Part shown: positions 55,923 to 64,000 of the stretch, piece by piece
How positions within the stretch are numbered: position 1 is the stretch's first letter
Layout of the letters: each line of letters opens with the position of its first letter
Source of the DNA: Saccharibacillus kuerlensis DSM 22868
GTDB lineage: Bacteria > Bacillota > Bacilli > Paenibacillales > Paenibacillaceae
Assembly (NCBI RefSeq): GCF_000378145.1
Contig: NZ_KB899277.1
Coordinates: forward strand, 248,001 to 312,000
Reading direction: 5' to 3'
Length of the DNA: 64,000 nt
The notes under the pieces: generated by a model
Told to the model about the DNA's origin: nothing
Database searches by the model: none
What the model saw: the letters and a program-made list of their open reading frames with translations, nothing else
Made by a program: the position numbers and the translations under genes

Positions 55923-57641
55923 GTGAGCCTATCCATGTGGTACGATCTATGTTTACTCACCCTGTTGTCCGTCCTGTTTATCTACATTTTTTTTACTGTA
56001 CGGATCACCAATTTGCATAAGGTTTATTTCATCTTCCACTTCTTCATCATGCTCTGGCCATTGTGCCAGTTCGCCACTCATGTGGTACAGGATCTCGAGG
56101 TTCAATTTTTCTTCGTTTCACTATCCTTCGCTTCTTCCCTGATGCTGGCAAGCGGATGGCTGTTATTCACGCTGTTTCTGGCAGGAAACACAAAGCGGCT
56201 GAACCGCAAATCTGTCGGATTGTTATTCACTCCCGCCTTACTCGTTTCAATCTGCGTTATGATTAATCCGCTTCACTCATTTGCCAGTCCGGCAGCAGAT
56301 AACTATATCAACCGTACTTACGGACCACTATTTTGGATTACCCTAATCGTACTAACAGGATATTTCCTGAGTTCCCTCGTCGTTCTGCTCCGTACGCTCC
56401 GATCGCCCGCATCTTCCAGGAGTCTCAAAAAGCAAATCCGGATCGTCCTCTGGGGTATCTGCGTCCTCGTGGCTTTTGCAGGAACCGACGTTATTCTCAA
56501 CGTTGTCCTACAAGATTTCTTGCCTATCATTCCCGGCTTAACTTCACTCGGTATGTTCATCACAGATTTATTCTTCGTATTTGTTATTACAAGATACAAA
56601 GTATTCGATCTGGTAACCATTGCGCATGAAGATATTATCAATACAATTCCACACGGTATTCTCGTATTGGACGAAGAGGAATCGGTAATCGAAACCAACC
56701 GGGCTCTTCATCTATTTGTTGACATTGAAGTAGGCGATACTTTCGATATCGAGACTTTACTGTCTTCTGTTCGGACCGGAGACAATCTTCAACATTTCAT
56801 CGCACAATACAAGCTTCGAGAAACCGATTTATCCGAGATTGAGCTCTTTTCCGAGCAAAGAAACCTGCACTTTATTTTGCAAACCTCACCTATTTTCGAT
56901 GCCAAGCGCATTCCTCTTGGACACATTTTTATTTTCCGGGACGTTACACAAGAACGGAGTCTGGTACAGGAACTGAACCGACAGAACGAACTTCTTCATG
57001 AGCAAAATCGATCACTTGATCGCACCCGTCTTGACCTTTCTCTTGCGAACCGCCGACTCGAAGAGCTGGCATTGACAGACAGTCTAACTCATTGTTACAA
57101 CCGTTATTACTTAACCCAGAGGTTGTCTCAGGAGCTTAATGCCACTGCAGAACAGCGTCTCCCTTTTTCGTTAATTCTGTTTGACATCGACTTTTTTAAA
57201 ACGATCAACGATCGTTACGGCCATGTTGCAGGAGACGAAGTGCTGTACCGTACAGCACAAGCCGTCAAGCAGTGTATACGCAGCACAGACATCTTGGCCC
57301 GTTACGGAGGCGAAGAATTTATGCTGTATCTGCCATATACGAATAACAAAACCGCGAAAAAAATTGCCGAACAGGTCCGCTATGCCGTTGAAAGCAATAT
57401 GGTCCATTTGGAACAGCTTGTCGAGCCGATAAGTGTGACTGTCAGTGTGGGAGTTCTGTCTATTCAAGATCTCCATCACGTACAGATCGGTGAAAATATG
57501 AAAGAATATCTGAATTTCCTCTTCTCCGAAGTCGACAAACCGCTGTATCGTGCCAAAAAGAACGGCCGTAATCGTGTTGAATTGGCCGATATGACCCCAC
57601 TTCCTGATTGGCCTTTTAAGCAATCAGCTCACAATAACTGA
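55923..57641 (+). CDS. Membrane diguanylate cyclase with 7TM sensor and PAS
   Basis: A 572-residue signalling enzyme. Residues 1-235 form seven to eight transmembrane helices of the histidine-kinase-N 7TM type. A PAS domain follows (GILVLDEEESVIETN to IFIFRDVTQER, about 240-350), then a coiled coil and a GGDEF domain (about 390-560): TDSLTHCYNRYYL, FDIDFFKTINDRYGHVAGDEVL and RYGGEEFMLYLP. The catalytic GGEEF is intact and RSTD five residues before it is the inhibitory I-site, so it should make cyclic di-GMP with product feedback. GTG start at 55923 follows AAAGGAG by seven bases. Its opponent may be the HD-GYP protein at 12164. Confidence 0.9.
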   Translation: MSLSMWYDLCLLTLLSVLFIYIFFTVRITNLHKVYFIFHFFIMLWPLCQFATHVVQDLEVQFFFVSLSFASSLMLASGWLLFTLFLAGNTKRLNRKSVGLLFTPALLVSICVMINPLHSFASPAADNYINRTYGPLFWITLIVLTGYFLSSLVVLLRTLRSPASSRSLKKQIRIVLWGICVLVAFAGTDVILNVVLQDFLPIIPGLTSLGMFITDLFFVFVITRYKVFDLVTIAHEDIINTIPHGILVLDEEESVIETNRALHLFVDIEVGDTFDIETLLSSVRTGDNLQHFIAQYKLRETDLSEIELFSEQRNLHFILQTSPIFDAKRIPLGHIFIFRDVTQERSLVQELNRQNELLHEQNRSLDRTRLDLSLANRRLEELALTDSLTHCYNRYYLTQRLSQELNATAEQRLPFSLILFDIDFFKTINDRYGHVAGDEVLYRTAQAVKQCIRSTDILARYGGEEFMLYLPYTNNKTAKKIAEQVRYAVESNMVHLEQLVEPISVTVSVGVLSIQDLHHVQIGENMKEYLNFLFSEVDKPLYRAKKNGRNRVELADMTPLPDWPFKQSAHNN

Positions 57642-57653
57642 CATATTGTGTTA

Positions 57654-57689
57654 CAAAAAAAGCCGATCCCTAAAGGGATCGGCTTTTTT
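57654..57689. terminator. Bidirectional terminator
   Basis: AAAAAAAGCCGATCCC with GGGATCGGCTTTTTT around a TAAA loop; perfect stem between convergent genes. Confidence 0.9.
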
Positions 57690-57726
57690 CCAATCAGTTC
57701 TCTTACCTGCTCAATTCTCTTACTCA

Positions 57727-58374
57727 TTAACCAATCTTTCTGCCCAGTGGAAGCCGCATCATTAATCCGTATAGGAAAAAGCCGGCAACTGCTCCACCAA
57801 AATGTGCCCATATATTCACATCCGGAGTTGCAAAACTCAAAATCAAGCCCATAACAAGCAGGACATAAACAGTCTGTCTGGATCCCTTATCCATCTTGTT
57901 GCGTTGAAACAGCGCCATGTACAGAAAAGCTCCATAACCGCCATAGATTGCTCCCGAAGCCCCTACGGAGATGAAAAACTCACTCATACGATTATACGCA
58001 CCCAAACTGATGACATTTGCGATAATTCCGCTTACCAGATACAACACGGCATAACGAATATGTCCCAGCAGACGCTCAAGCGGCGGAAGGAATACAAGAA
58101 GAGCGAAGCAGTTGAATAATAGATGCCCAAAATTTCCATGCAGGAAAACTGAAGTCAGATAGCGCCAAGGCGAATCTACATTTTCGATTCCGGGTACTCC
58201 CGTTACATTGGAAAGCGCTCCGTACTCCAGCAATATGGCTCCTGAAGCACCTTGACTATAAGCGCCATTTATCGCCAGAACGATAAACATAATTACGTTG
58301 ATCAGCACAATCAACGCCGTAATCGGATAGAACTTCAGGTACTGATTCCATTTTTCGTACCTTACAAAAATCAT
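57727..58374 (-). CDS. Rhomboid family intramembrane serine protease
   Basis: A 215-residue protein with six transmembrane helices. The catalytic serine is in SVGASGAIYGGYGAFLY (GASGAIYG, near residue 130-137) and the catalytic histidine in AHFGGAVAGFFLYGL near residue 195; the WRYLTSVFLHGNFGHLLFN loop is the conserved HxxxN-type segment of helix 2. It cleaves within membrane segments of partner proteins; targets are unknown. The ATG at 58374 follows AGGGG by seven bases. The gene is convergent with the diguanylate cyclase gene and divergent from tpx. Confidence 0.9.
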   Translation of the reverse strand: MIFVRYEKWNQYLKFYPITALIVLINVIMFIVLAINGAYSQGASGAILLEYGALSNVTGVPGIENVDSPWRYLTSVFLHGNFGHLLFNCFALLVFLPPLERLLGHIRYAVLYLVSGIIANVISLGAYNRMSEFFISVGASGAIYGGYGAFLYMALFQRNKMDKGSRQTVYVLLVMGLILSFATPDVNIWAHFGGAVAGFFLYGLMMRLPLGRKIG

Positions 58375-58477
58375 GATTTTCCCCTTTTCCATTGTTCTCT
58401 TTGTTTGCTGGCAATTCTACGGCAGGGATCAACTTGTATCGTTCTCTTACTTTTAATCCTTTGAACGATACATTCAT

Positions 58478-58507
58478 TTGAAGAACCCCCATAAGAAACA
58501 TTATAAT
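58478..58507 (+). promoter_or_regulatory. tpx promoter
   Basis: TTGAAG (58478-58483), 18-bp spacer, TATAAT (58502-58507). No PerR-box-like palindrome was seen over it. Confidence 0.6.
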
Positions 58508-58572
58508 GAAACAGCGCGGGAAAATCCAAACTCTCTGATTTCCCGCAAGAAAATATGAGGAGGTCATTCGCA

Positions 58573-59091
58573 ATGACACAACAAAGAACCGGTATCGCTA
58601 CGTTCAAAGGCAATCCGATCACCCTGGTAGGCCCCGAGCTCAAAGTAGGCGATCAAGCACCGGATTTCAAACTCAATCGTACTCTATTGGACGAAGCTTC
58701 CCTATCCGATTTTTCCGGGAAGATCAAACTGATCAGCGTCGTTCCATCCCTGGATACAGGCACCTGCGATGCGCAGACACGTCGTTTCAATACAGAAGCC
58801 GCCGATTTGGGCGAGCGCGTTGTTATCCTGACCGTCAGCGTCGACCTTCCTTTCGCTCAAGCCCGTTGGTGCGGAGCAGCGGGTGTTGATCAAGTGGTCA
58901 CATTGTCCGATTACAAAAGCCGCTCCTTTGGCGAAGCATATGGTGTCCTGATTGACGAGCTTCAGCTTGATATGCGCGCCATTTTCGTGCTCGACAAAAA
59001 CGACCGCATATCTTACGTGGAATATCTGCAGGAAATGAGCGAGCATCCGAATTACGAGCAGGCGATCGCCGCAGTCAAAGCTTTGCTGTAG
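58573..59091 (+). CDS. tpx: Thiol peroxidase
   Basis: A 172-residue atypical 2-Cys peroxiredoxin. The peroxidatic cysteine is in [15 protein letters not shown] near residue 60 and the resolving cysteine in ARWCGAAGV near residue 94. [24 protein letters not shown] and [24 protein letters not shown] are also typical. It reduces organic peroxides and H2O2 with thioredoxin. ATG 58573 is nine bases after AGGAGG; upstream codons in frame are not used. Confidence 0.95.
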   Translation: MTQQRTGIATFKGNPITLVGPELKVGDQAPDFKLNRTLLDEASLSDFSGKIKLISVVPSLDTGTCDAQTRRFNTEAADLGERVVILTVSVDLPFAQARWCGAAGVDQVVTLSDYKSRSFGEAYGVLIDELQLDMRAIFVLDKNDRISYVEYLQEMSEHPNYEQAIAAVKALL

Positions 59092-59122
59092 GCTGTACTT
59101 CATTTTCCCATCGTATATTATG

Positions 59123-59168
59123 AAAAAAAGCGCACCCCCGGCGGGAAATCCGCAGGGCGGGTGCGCTT
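59123..59168 (-). terminator. Terminator
   Basis: AAGCGCACCC (59128-59137) pairs with GGGTGCGCTT (59159-59168); T7 run only on the minus strand, so it ends the DUF1499 gene. Confidence 0.8.
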
Positions 59169-59189
59169 ACATAAGATTTTACAAAACGT

Positions 59190-59582
59190 CTAGTTTGTCG
59201 TTTTGTGAGCGGCCAGCTTTTTGTCGAGAATAGCGAACAAGCTTATAATATTCCGATAATTCGCGCCTAGATCGCCCAGCGATCCTCGAGAAGCCGAATA
59301 AATATCGACTGCGCTTTTGACTGGACTAACAGCCAAAACAGAAACGGTAATATCCATCGTTCGTCCAAACTTTGTCCGTTTCTCTAATGTGATCTCGCCT
59401 ACGCCAGCCACTTCGTGCAGCACCTTGTACCCGGGAATTTTCTTCAACGTCGTGCTGACTTCTTCCCAAGCTCTTTCTCTGGAAAGGCTGTAGTATCTCG
59501 TTTTCATGTTTGGGTCGGTCGCGCGGTCACTTGTGCCTTCCTGACTGCGAATGATCCCGACCAATGTACGTTTAAACGACAA
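59190..59582 (-). CDS. DUF1499 family protein
   Basis: A 130-residue protein. The C-terminal half carries the DUF1499 signature VDIYSASRGSLGDLGANYRNIISLFAILDKKL, after a beta-rich TLEKRTKFGRTMDITVSVLAVSP. DUF1499 proteins are small, of unknown role, often next to stress genes; tpx is its neighbour. The start is TTG at 59582, which follows AAAGGAGG by seven bases. A long structured RNA with its own promoter and terminator lies just upstream on the same strand. Confidence 0.8.
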   Translation of the reverse strand: MSFKRTLVGIIRSQEGTSDRATDPNMKTRYYSLSRERAWEEVSTTLKKIPGYKVLHEVAGVGEITLEKRTKFGRTMDITVSVLAVSPVKSAVDIYSASRGSLGDLGANYRNIISLFAILDKKLAAHKTTN

Positions 59583-59662
59583 GATCTTTCCTCCTTTAAC
59601 GTTACCCGCCGATCTACTTCTAGTTTATCATTGTTCGATTAAGAACAAAAGAAAAACACAGC

Positions 59663-59952
59663 AAAAACGTCCTTGCTCCGATAACTTCTTCGGTGCAGGG
59701 ACGTTTTATCACGTTTGGGAACAATGGCTCTTCAGCCTGCCCCCTCGTATATGGATCATAAAAGGGAATCCCGCTCTGCCGTCCGGTAACATTGTCTCGA
59801 ACCTGCTATCGCAGGTGGGTGACCGCAAAACGGGCTTTGAAGTCCCCATGTCATATAGACAGGGCTTTTCATTGCGGCGTTCGATTTAGGTCTCCCGAGA
59901 CTCATTCATTGGTTCAAAACAACGAAAAACCGAAACGTACATCGCAGGATGT
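59663..59952 (-). ncRNA. Structured non-coding RNA, 6S-like rod
   Basis: A 290-nt transcript is predicted from promoter TTTACA-N17-TATAAT (59982-59987, 59959-59964) to a strong terminator (AAAACGTCC arms at 59664-59707, T5). It contains no open frame with a ribosome site. Far-apart segments pair to form a long, bulged rod: GAACCAATG (59907-59915) with CATTGTTC (59719-59726), CCTG with CAGG, ATATG with CATAT, and CCCG with GCGGG, closing on a CCTGC/GCAGG hairpin with a TATC-type loop (59802-59815). That rod shape with its internal loops is like 6S RNA, which binds RNA polymerase. It lacks SRP, RNase P, tmRNA and T-box signatures. It could instead be a leader of the DUF1499 gene. Confidence 0.5.
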
Positions 59953-59958
59953 AGAGTT

Positions 59959-59987
59959 ATTATAGCGCTTGCGACAGCTAATGTAAA
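59959..59987 (-). promoter_or_regulatory. Promoter of the structured RNA
   Basis: Minus strand TTTACA (59982-59987), 17-bp spacer, TATAAT (59959-59964). Confidence 0.75.
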
Positions 59988-60017
59988 CTCCATCCAGGTT
60001 TTTTTACAAAGGAATCT

Positions 60018-60788
60018 TCACTTTTCTTTTTTCTCTTTGCCAAGCTCAATGAGTTCCGACTCTTCATCGGAATTTTGAGCTTCTTCCCGCTTTTTCGCCT
60101 GCTCCTGCATTTTCAGGAATGTCGCATAGAAATTAAAGAAAGCGAACCAAGCCATTACACTCACGGCACAAATTACGTACAATACCGGCATCTGCCATCC
60201 AATATAGAGAATTGCGATCGCTCCGATCAGCGTCGAAAACACTCGGAACGGACGCAGCAGTGTCAGCAGAATTGCATTTTTTAAAATGCCGCCGATCTTC
60301 ATATGATAATGAGCAACCATGGAGAAGAAGTTAAACAGCGAGACGAACAGAAGAATCATCAGAATTAGCATCAAGATACCGAAGAGCTGCAAATTGGGGA
60401 ATTGGACCATATAAACGGTAATATCGACGTACATGACGACAAACAATACCGTGTAGAAAAGTCCGCCAACCAAGCTTTGCTTATAGTTCTCCTTGTAACC
60501 TCTAAAGAACGTGCGCATAATTTTGACATCCGGATCTCCCATCACCCATTTGCGTACAACAGTAAACAACGCTGATGTAGCCGGGAATAATGTAACCGGT
60601 GCCAGAATACCGAGCGCCCAATTCAGCGTCAATGCTTCATTGACGTACTGCGGATCGATGGCCAGCCGCAGATACAGAATGAACAAGAACGGCGCCGAAC
60701 ACAGCACCCAAAGCAGATTCGTTCCCGAGAGACGCATAATCCACTCGGTCAAGCGGTATATGCCTCCCGTAAGCCCCCTAAATTCCAA
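60018..60788 (-). CDS. YesL family membrane protein (DUF624)
   Basis: A 256-residue protein with five or six transmembrane helices and a charged Glu/Lys C-tail. FRGLTGGIYRLTEWIMRLSGTNLLWVLCSAPFL at the start and FFRGYKENYKQSLVGGLFYTVLF are typical DUF624/YesL text. B. subtilis YesL sits in a rhamnogalacturonan cluster; other copies sit alone, as here, and the function is unknown. The start is taken as TTG at 60788, eight bases after GAGGAGG; an in-frame ATG at 60815 has no ribosome site of its own. Confidence 0.85.
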   Translation of the reverse strand: MEFRGLTGGIYRLTEWIMRLSGTNLLWVLCSAPFLFILYLRLAIDPQYVNEALTLNWALGILAPVTLFPATSALFTVVRKWVMGDPDVKIMRTFFRGYKENYKQSLVGGLFYTVLFVVMYVDITVYMVQFPNLQLFGILMLILMILLFVSLFNFFSMVAHYHMKIGGILKNAILLTLLRPFRVFSTLIGAIAILYIGWQMPVLYVICAVSVMAWFAFFNFYATFLKMQEQAKKREEAQNSDEESELIELGKEKKEK

Positions 60789-60950
60789 CAGGTATTCCTC
60801 CTCGAAAAATCGCATAATCGCCAGTGGGGTGCATGATCACACACCATATGCCGTATGATATTCAATTATACCGATTCCAGCGAGCAAAAACCAGCCTTTG
60901 ACAAAAGGGCGGCGAAACGAATATCGCTCCCTCTTATTCTTCCTCTGCAC

Positions 60951-60981
60951 AAAAAAGACGGCGCATCGCTGCGCCGCCTTA
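60951..60981 (-). terminator. Helicase gene terminator
   Basis: Minus strand GGCGGCGCA/TGCGCCGTC stem with a T6 run (60951-60956). Confidence 0.8.
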
Positions 60982-60995
60982 AGTCCGTTCAGAAA

Positions 60996-62582
60996 TTAAC
61001 CTTCTTGATTGTCGCGGTTCGTGCTTGGACGATCTCCCTGGTACGAAGATTTTCCTCCGCGTCCCTGGTAGCCGCCTTCTTTCGAACCTTTGTAACCGCC
61101 TGTTCCGCCAGTACGGCTTCCGCTGCCCTGGTAGCCACTGCGGCTGCTTCCGCCTTTGTAGCCGCCTTTGTAACCGCCGCTGCTTGCGCCTTTATAGCCG
61201 CCAGTCGAACTACGGCTTCCGCCCTTGTAACCGCCGCTGCTGCGACGTTTTACTCTAACCGGATCCTCAGGTGTCAGCTCGACCTTGGCATCCTTCTTCT
61301 CGCCGGTCATCAGCTTCATTGCTGCAGACAGCAGGTTAACGGAATCATACTGCTCAAGCAGTTGAATTGCGATACCTTTGTATTCGTTCAGTTCGCCGTC
61401 CTGTACTACTTCAAGCAGGCGCTCAGCCAGAATGCGCTGTTTGCCTTCGATCGCTTCGCTCATTGTAGGAAGCGGCTTGCGAGCGATTTTGTGACGTGTC
61501 ACACGCTCGATGAAGTTCAAATGATCAAGTTCGCGCGGCGTTACGAAGGACCAAGCTTTACCTTCTTTGCCGGCACGACCTGTACGGCCGATTCGGTGAA
61601 CGTAGCTTTCCGGATCCTGCGGCAGGTCGAAGTTGATTACGTGCGTAACGCCCGATACGTCGAGACCGCGTGCTGCTACGTCCGTCGCAACCAGTACGTC
61701 GATGCTGCCGTCGCGGAATTTGCGCATAACGGCATCGCGCTGGTTCTGCGAAAGGTCACCGTGAAGGCCGTCAGCCGAGTAACCGCGTTTTTGCAGGGCT
61801 CCAGCCAGTTCGTCTACCCGGCGCTTCGTACGTCCGAACAGAATTGCCAGCTCAGGGGATTCCATGTCAAGCAGACGTGTCAGAGCTTCAAACTTCTGAC
61901 GCTCAGGCACTTCAACGTAAGCCTGCTCGATCAGCGGTGCGCTGATTTGTTTTGGAATAACCGATACGTGCTGCGGGTTGCGCAGGAACTGCTCAGCCAA
62001 ACGCTTGATGTTGGCAGGCATCGTTGCCGAGAACAGCAGTGTTTGGCGTTCTTCCGGAACCAGCTTCAGGATGGACTGAATGTCTTCCATGAAGCCCATA
62101 TCCAGCATTTCGTCCGCTTCATCCAGCACGACTGTGTGCACATCGTCGAGCTTGATTGTTTTACGGTTGATGTGGTCAAGCAGACGTCCCGGCGTACCGA
62201 TAATGATCTGCGGCTTTCTCTTCAATGCGCGGATCTGACGAACGATATCTTGACCGCCGTAGATTGCCAGGGAACGCAGTCCCTTGAAGCGTGCCAGCTT
62301 CTCGATTTCATCGGCAACCTGGATAGCCAGTTCGCGTGTTGGTGCCATGATAAGAGCGGAGATCTTCTCTTCTTCACGAGCGATCTTGCTGATCATCGGA
62401 ATACCAAATGCAGCCGTTTTACCTGTACCTGTCTGTGCTTGACCGATCATGTCGCTTCCGGACAAGGCGATTGGAATCGCCTGCGACTGGATCGGAGTCG
62501 CTTCTTCAAAGCCCATCTCTGTAATTGCCTGCAATACTTTTGGTTCCAAATCGAAGTCTACAAAATTTGCCAATAGATTCAT
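60996..62582 (-). CDS. cshA: DEAD-box RNA helicase CshA
   Basis: A 528-residue ATP-dependent RNA helicase. Q motif [13 protein letters not shown], Walker [12 protein letters not shown] (about residue 50), [19 protein letters not shown] at [13 protein letters not shown] in LLFSATMP, and domain 2 with [11 protein letters not shown]-like [34 protein letters not shown] and [13 protein letters not shown]-terminal RNA-binding tail of about 80 residues has repeated GGYKG/GGYQG units rich in Gly, Ser, Arg and Tyr. CshA unwinds mRNA and rRNA in cold adaptation and degradosome work. AAAGGAG is only one base before the ATG at 62582; TTG at 62573 with the same site is an alternative start. Confidence 0.93.
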   Translation of the reverse strand: MNLLANFVDFDLEPKVLQAITEMGFEEATPIQSQAIPIALSGSDMIGQAQTGTGKTAAFGIPMISKIAREEEKISALIMAPTRELAIQVADEIEKLARFKGLRSLAIYGGQDIVRQIRALKRKPQIIIGTPGRLLDHINRKTIKLDDVHTVVLDEADEMLDMGFMEDIQSILKLVPEERQTLLFSATMPANIKRLAEQFLRNPQHVSVIPKQISAPLIEQAYVEVPERQKFEALTRLLDMESPELAILFGRTKRRVDELAGALQKRGYSADGLHGDLSQNQRDAVMRKFRDGSIDVLVATDVAARGLDVSGVTHVINFDLPQDPESYVHRIGRTGRAGKEGKAWSFVTPRELDHLNFIERVTRHKIARKPLPTMSEAIEGKQRILAERLLEVVQDGELNEYKGIAIQLLEQYDSVNLLSAAMKLMTGEKKDAKVELTPEDPVRVKRRSSGGYKGGSRSSTGGYKGASSGGYKGGYKGGSSRSGYQGSGSRTGGTGGYKGSKEGGYQGRGGKSSYQGDRPSTNRDNQEG

Positions 62583-62967
62583 GCTCCTTTATTGTAAGCG
62601 GATCGCCACTTTACCTGTGGACAAGCCACTTTCGTATTCTGTATTCTTAAGTAGCCGCAACCGATCGATAACCGAAGGGTTCCTCATATGCTAATGACAC
62701 CAAGTTTTCCGCACCACTTGGACAAGGGAGGAGCTTCTTCAAAGCCGAAGCCGAAAAGCCGAAGCCTTATTATATACCGTTTATCCTTTTACTCGTGATT
62801 CTTCCGTTCAGTCGTTGACGGTTACGGAAACGAGAAAGATCTACTCAAGAACATCTAAATCATTATACCATAAGCGGCTATCGAAAAGCTAGTAAACCTT
62901 CAAGACTTTGTCACATTTTTTCATAGTTTTCATTTTGTTTTCGTTTTTTCATTTTATTTTTCAGGAG
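62583..62967 (-). promoter_or_regulatory. Long helicase leader and promoter
   Basis: An extended -10 on the minus strand, TGGTATAAT with TATAAT at 62862-62867, gives a leader of about 270 nt before cshA, long for this window. It holds a CCAAG/CTTGG pair (about 62699-62722) and a short AAGCCGAAGCC repeat near 62740-62765. Leaders of this type regulate cold-shock helicases in other bacteria; no known motif is present. The rest of the gap is AT-rich and holds the YitT promoter. Confidence 0.5.
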
Positions 62968-62975
62968 TGGTGGGT

Positions 62976-63803
62976 TTGTTTATTCGAATGGGTCATGTTA
63001 TTACAACGGTCATCGGTGCCTTATTAATCGCGGCCGGCTTCAATTTGTTTTTGATTCCGCATCAACTGCTCAGCGGCGGCGTATCGGGACTTTCCATGCT
63101 TACCGCCTACTTTACCCCGGTCTCGGTCAGCGTCATGTATTTTGTTTATAATGTGCCACTCCTGATTGCAGGCTGGTTCCTGCTCGGACGGCGTTTTAGT
63201 TTACTGAGCATCATCTCGGTTGCCGCTACAACGATTATGATCGCGCTTGTTCCGGAAAGCATGGTGGCAAGCGATCCGATTATTTCTTCCGTTTTCGGAG
63301 GCGTTCTGGTCGGTGTCGGAGCGGGCATCTCGTTCCGTGTCGGCGGATCAAGCGGCGGCTTCGATATTCTGGGTTCTATTGTTACCCGCTACCGGGACTT
63401 CCCTGTCGGCACCGTTACGGTAGCCCTTAACGGATTGGTCATCTTCGTGATGGGTTATCTTCAAGGGGATTGGAACCTCGCACTGCTGTCGATGGTATCC
63501 ATCTATATTACAGGCAAAGTGATGGATGGAATTCACGTCGGTCATGTAAAAGTTACCCTGTTCATCATTACCGACGATACGGATGCCCTACTCGCCCGTC
63601 TGCTTCAGATCGAGCGCGGTATTACCCGCATTTCGGCCGAAGGCGCCTTTTCCCACTCGAAAAAGGATGTATTGATGACCGTTACGACCATGTACGAACT
63701 GGCCGAGCTCAAGCGTATTATTAAAGAAGCCGATCCGCGGGCGTTCGTCAACATTGTCGAAACGGTAGGCGTAATGGGTTCGTTCCGAAAGCGCTCGTTA
63801 TAA
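62976..63803 (+). CDS. YitT family membrane protein
   Basis: A 275-residue protein with five to six transmembrane helices (about residues 1-180) followed by a cytoplasmic DUF2179 domain (VTLFIITDDTDALLARLLQIERGITRISAEGAFS and VLMTVTTMYELAELKRIIKEADPRAFVNI). SGGVSGLSMLTAYFTPVSVSVMYFVYNVPLLI and GVGAGISFRVGGSSGGFDI are YitT signatures. Members are common and paralogous in Bacillales and their function is unknown; the DUF2179 part resembles small-molecule-binding PII-like folds. TTG at 62976 is the preferred start, eight bases after AGGAG; GTG codons at 62967 and 62970 are too close to it. Confidence 0.9.
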   Translation: MFIRMGHVITTVIGALLIAAGFNLFLIPHQLLSGGVSGLSMLTAYFTPVSVSVMYFVYNVPLLIAGWFLLGRRFSLLSIISVAATTIMIALVPESMVASDPIISSVFGGVLVGVGAGISFRVGGSSGGFDILGSIVTRYRDFPVGTVTVALNGLVIFVMGYLQGDWNLALLSMVSIYITGKVMDGIHVGHVKVTLFIITDDTDALLARLLQIERGITRISAEGAFSHSKKDVLMTVTTMYELAELKRIIKEADPRAFVNIVETVGVMGSFRKRSL

Positions 63804-63841
63804 TATTGACAAGGTAAAATCGAATTCCGGGTAGGGGTATG

Positions 63842-63991
63842 TTATAATGAGTCCGTACCGCTTCCGGGGCTCCCCGGAGTCCCGGTTAGGCAAGCTTCAC
63901 GCTTCAGGTTCATAGGCACGCATGGTTCGCTTTTCTAAGGTATTCGAGTCAGACAATGACGCACGATTCCGGAAAAGAAAGGGTGACGACT
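63842..63991 (+). promoter_or_regulatory. Promoter and leader of the next gene
   Basis: TGTTATAAT, an extended -10, lies at about 63841-63849. A CCGGGG/CCCCGG-type hairpin is at about 63866-63879. The leader is about 140 nt, ends in AAAGGGTGA and the ATG at 63992, and shows no known riboswitch or T-box motif. Confidence 0.45.
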
Positions 63992-64000
63992 ATGGAAATG
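63992..64000 (+). CDS. Start of a gene cut by the window end
   Basis: Only three codons (MEM) are visible. AAAGGGTGA lies about six bases upstream. An in-frame ATG at 63956 has no ribosome site. Nothing can be said about its function. Confidence 0.5.

Noticed and set aside
59663-59952. T-box, SAM, cobalamin or M-box riboswitch for the 290-nt RNA
   Set aside because: The T-box sequence and the conserved cores of these riboswitches were not found, and the next gene is a DUF1499 protein.
61040-61260. Regular DNA repeats that might suggest a repeat array
   Set aside because: They encode the GGYKG tail of the helicase, vary in spacing and have no CRISPR-like spacers.
60855-62576. A very long open frame (over 570 codons) on the plus strand opposite the helicase gene
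   Set aside because: It is Cys/Arg/Gln-rich with no family motifs, lacks a ribosome site and lies fully antisense to a textbook DEAD-box gene; long antisense frames arise from codon bias here.

Overview
The window reads as chromosomal DNA of a low-to-mid GC, spore-former-type Firmicute of the Paenibacillaceae (Paenibacillus or Saccharibacillus-like). The case rests on gene content (pepV, relQ, xpt, yugP, yesL-like, yitT-like, tpx, a MEDS-domain hybrid kinase), strong AGGAGG-type ribosome sites with many TTG/GTG starts, and Gram-positive regulatory sites (CtsR, GlnR/TnrA, RAT antiterminator). No rRNA gene is present, so the genus is an inference. No prophage, CRISPR array or integrative element was seen; the only mobile element is one IS5/IS427-type insertion sequence.

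Layout. 1-12 kb: an NAD-binding protein (cut by the window edge), a phosphoesterase, acetyltransferases, an HD hydrolase, a heat-shock group (clpB, a DnaJ-family co-chaperone, and hsp20 with a CtsR operator), a secreted helical protein, an ABC ATPase and a histidine phosphatase. 12-18 kb: an HD-GYP protein, a short BKACE-type enzyme, a decayed PTS EIIC remnant, a three-gene membrane/phosphatase group, a secreted alkaline phosphatase and a membrane-anchored TIMP-like protein. 18-28 kb: a beta-hydroxyacid dehydrogenase, an 836-bp IS sitting in the stop codon of thrC, small proteins, a TetR/MFS pair with matching operators, and three more acetyltransferase-region genes. 28-36 kb: a glucose-family PTS permease behind a RAT/terminator and a truncated antiterminator gene, then msrA, asparaginase, pepV and a large hybrid kinase. 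36-45 kb: tRNA-Leu(CAG), conserved hypotheticals, xpt, a glycosyltransferase, rRNA-modifying enzymes, DUF309, relQ and pyrD. 45-54 kb: an L,D-transpeptidase, ferredoxin, dinB, cimA, a structured gene-free stretch, an exonuclease/nucleotidyltransferase pair and amtB with a GlnR/TnrA box. 54-64 kb: a MerR regulator, yugP, a membrane diguanylate cyclase, rhomboid protease, tpx, a 6S-like non-coding RNA, a YesL-like protein, an RNA helicase and a YitT-family protein.

How it works together. Most genes are housekeeping or stress functions in short operons separated by clear hairpin terminators. Visible regulatory logic includes CtsR control of hsp20, GlnR/TnrA control of amtB, TetR control of an efflux pump, antitermination ahead of the PTS gene, a possible LexA site at dinB and an uncharacterised 16-bp palindrome on the promoter of a hypothetical gene. 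The most unusual points are the gutted antiterminator next to an apparently intact RAT site, the IS that replaces the last base of the thrC stop codon and splits thrC from its terminator, a structured RNA locus with its own promoter and terminator at about 59.7-59.95 kb, and a second structured locus at 50.4-50.8 kb.
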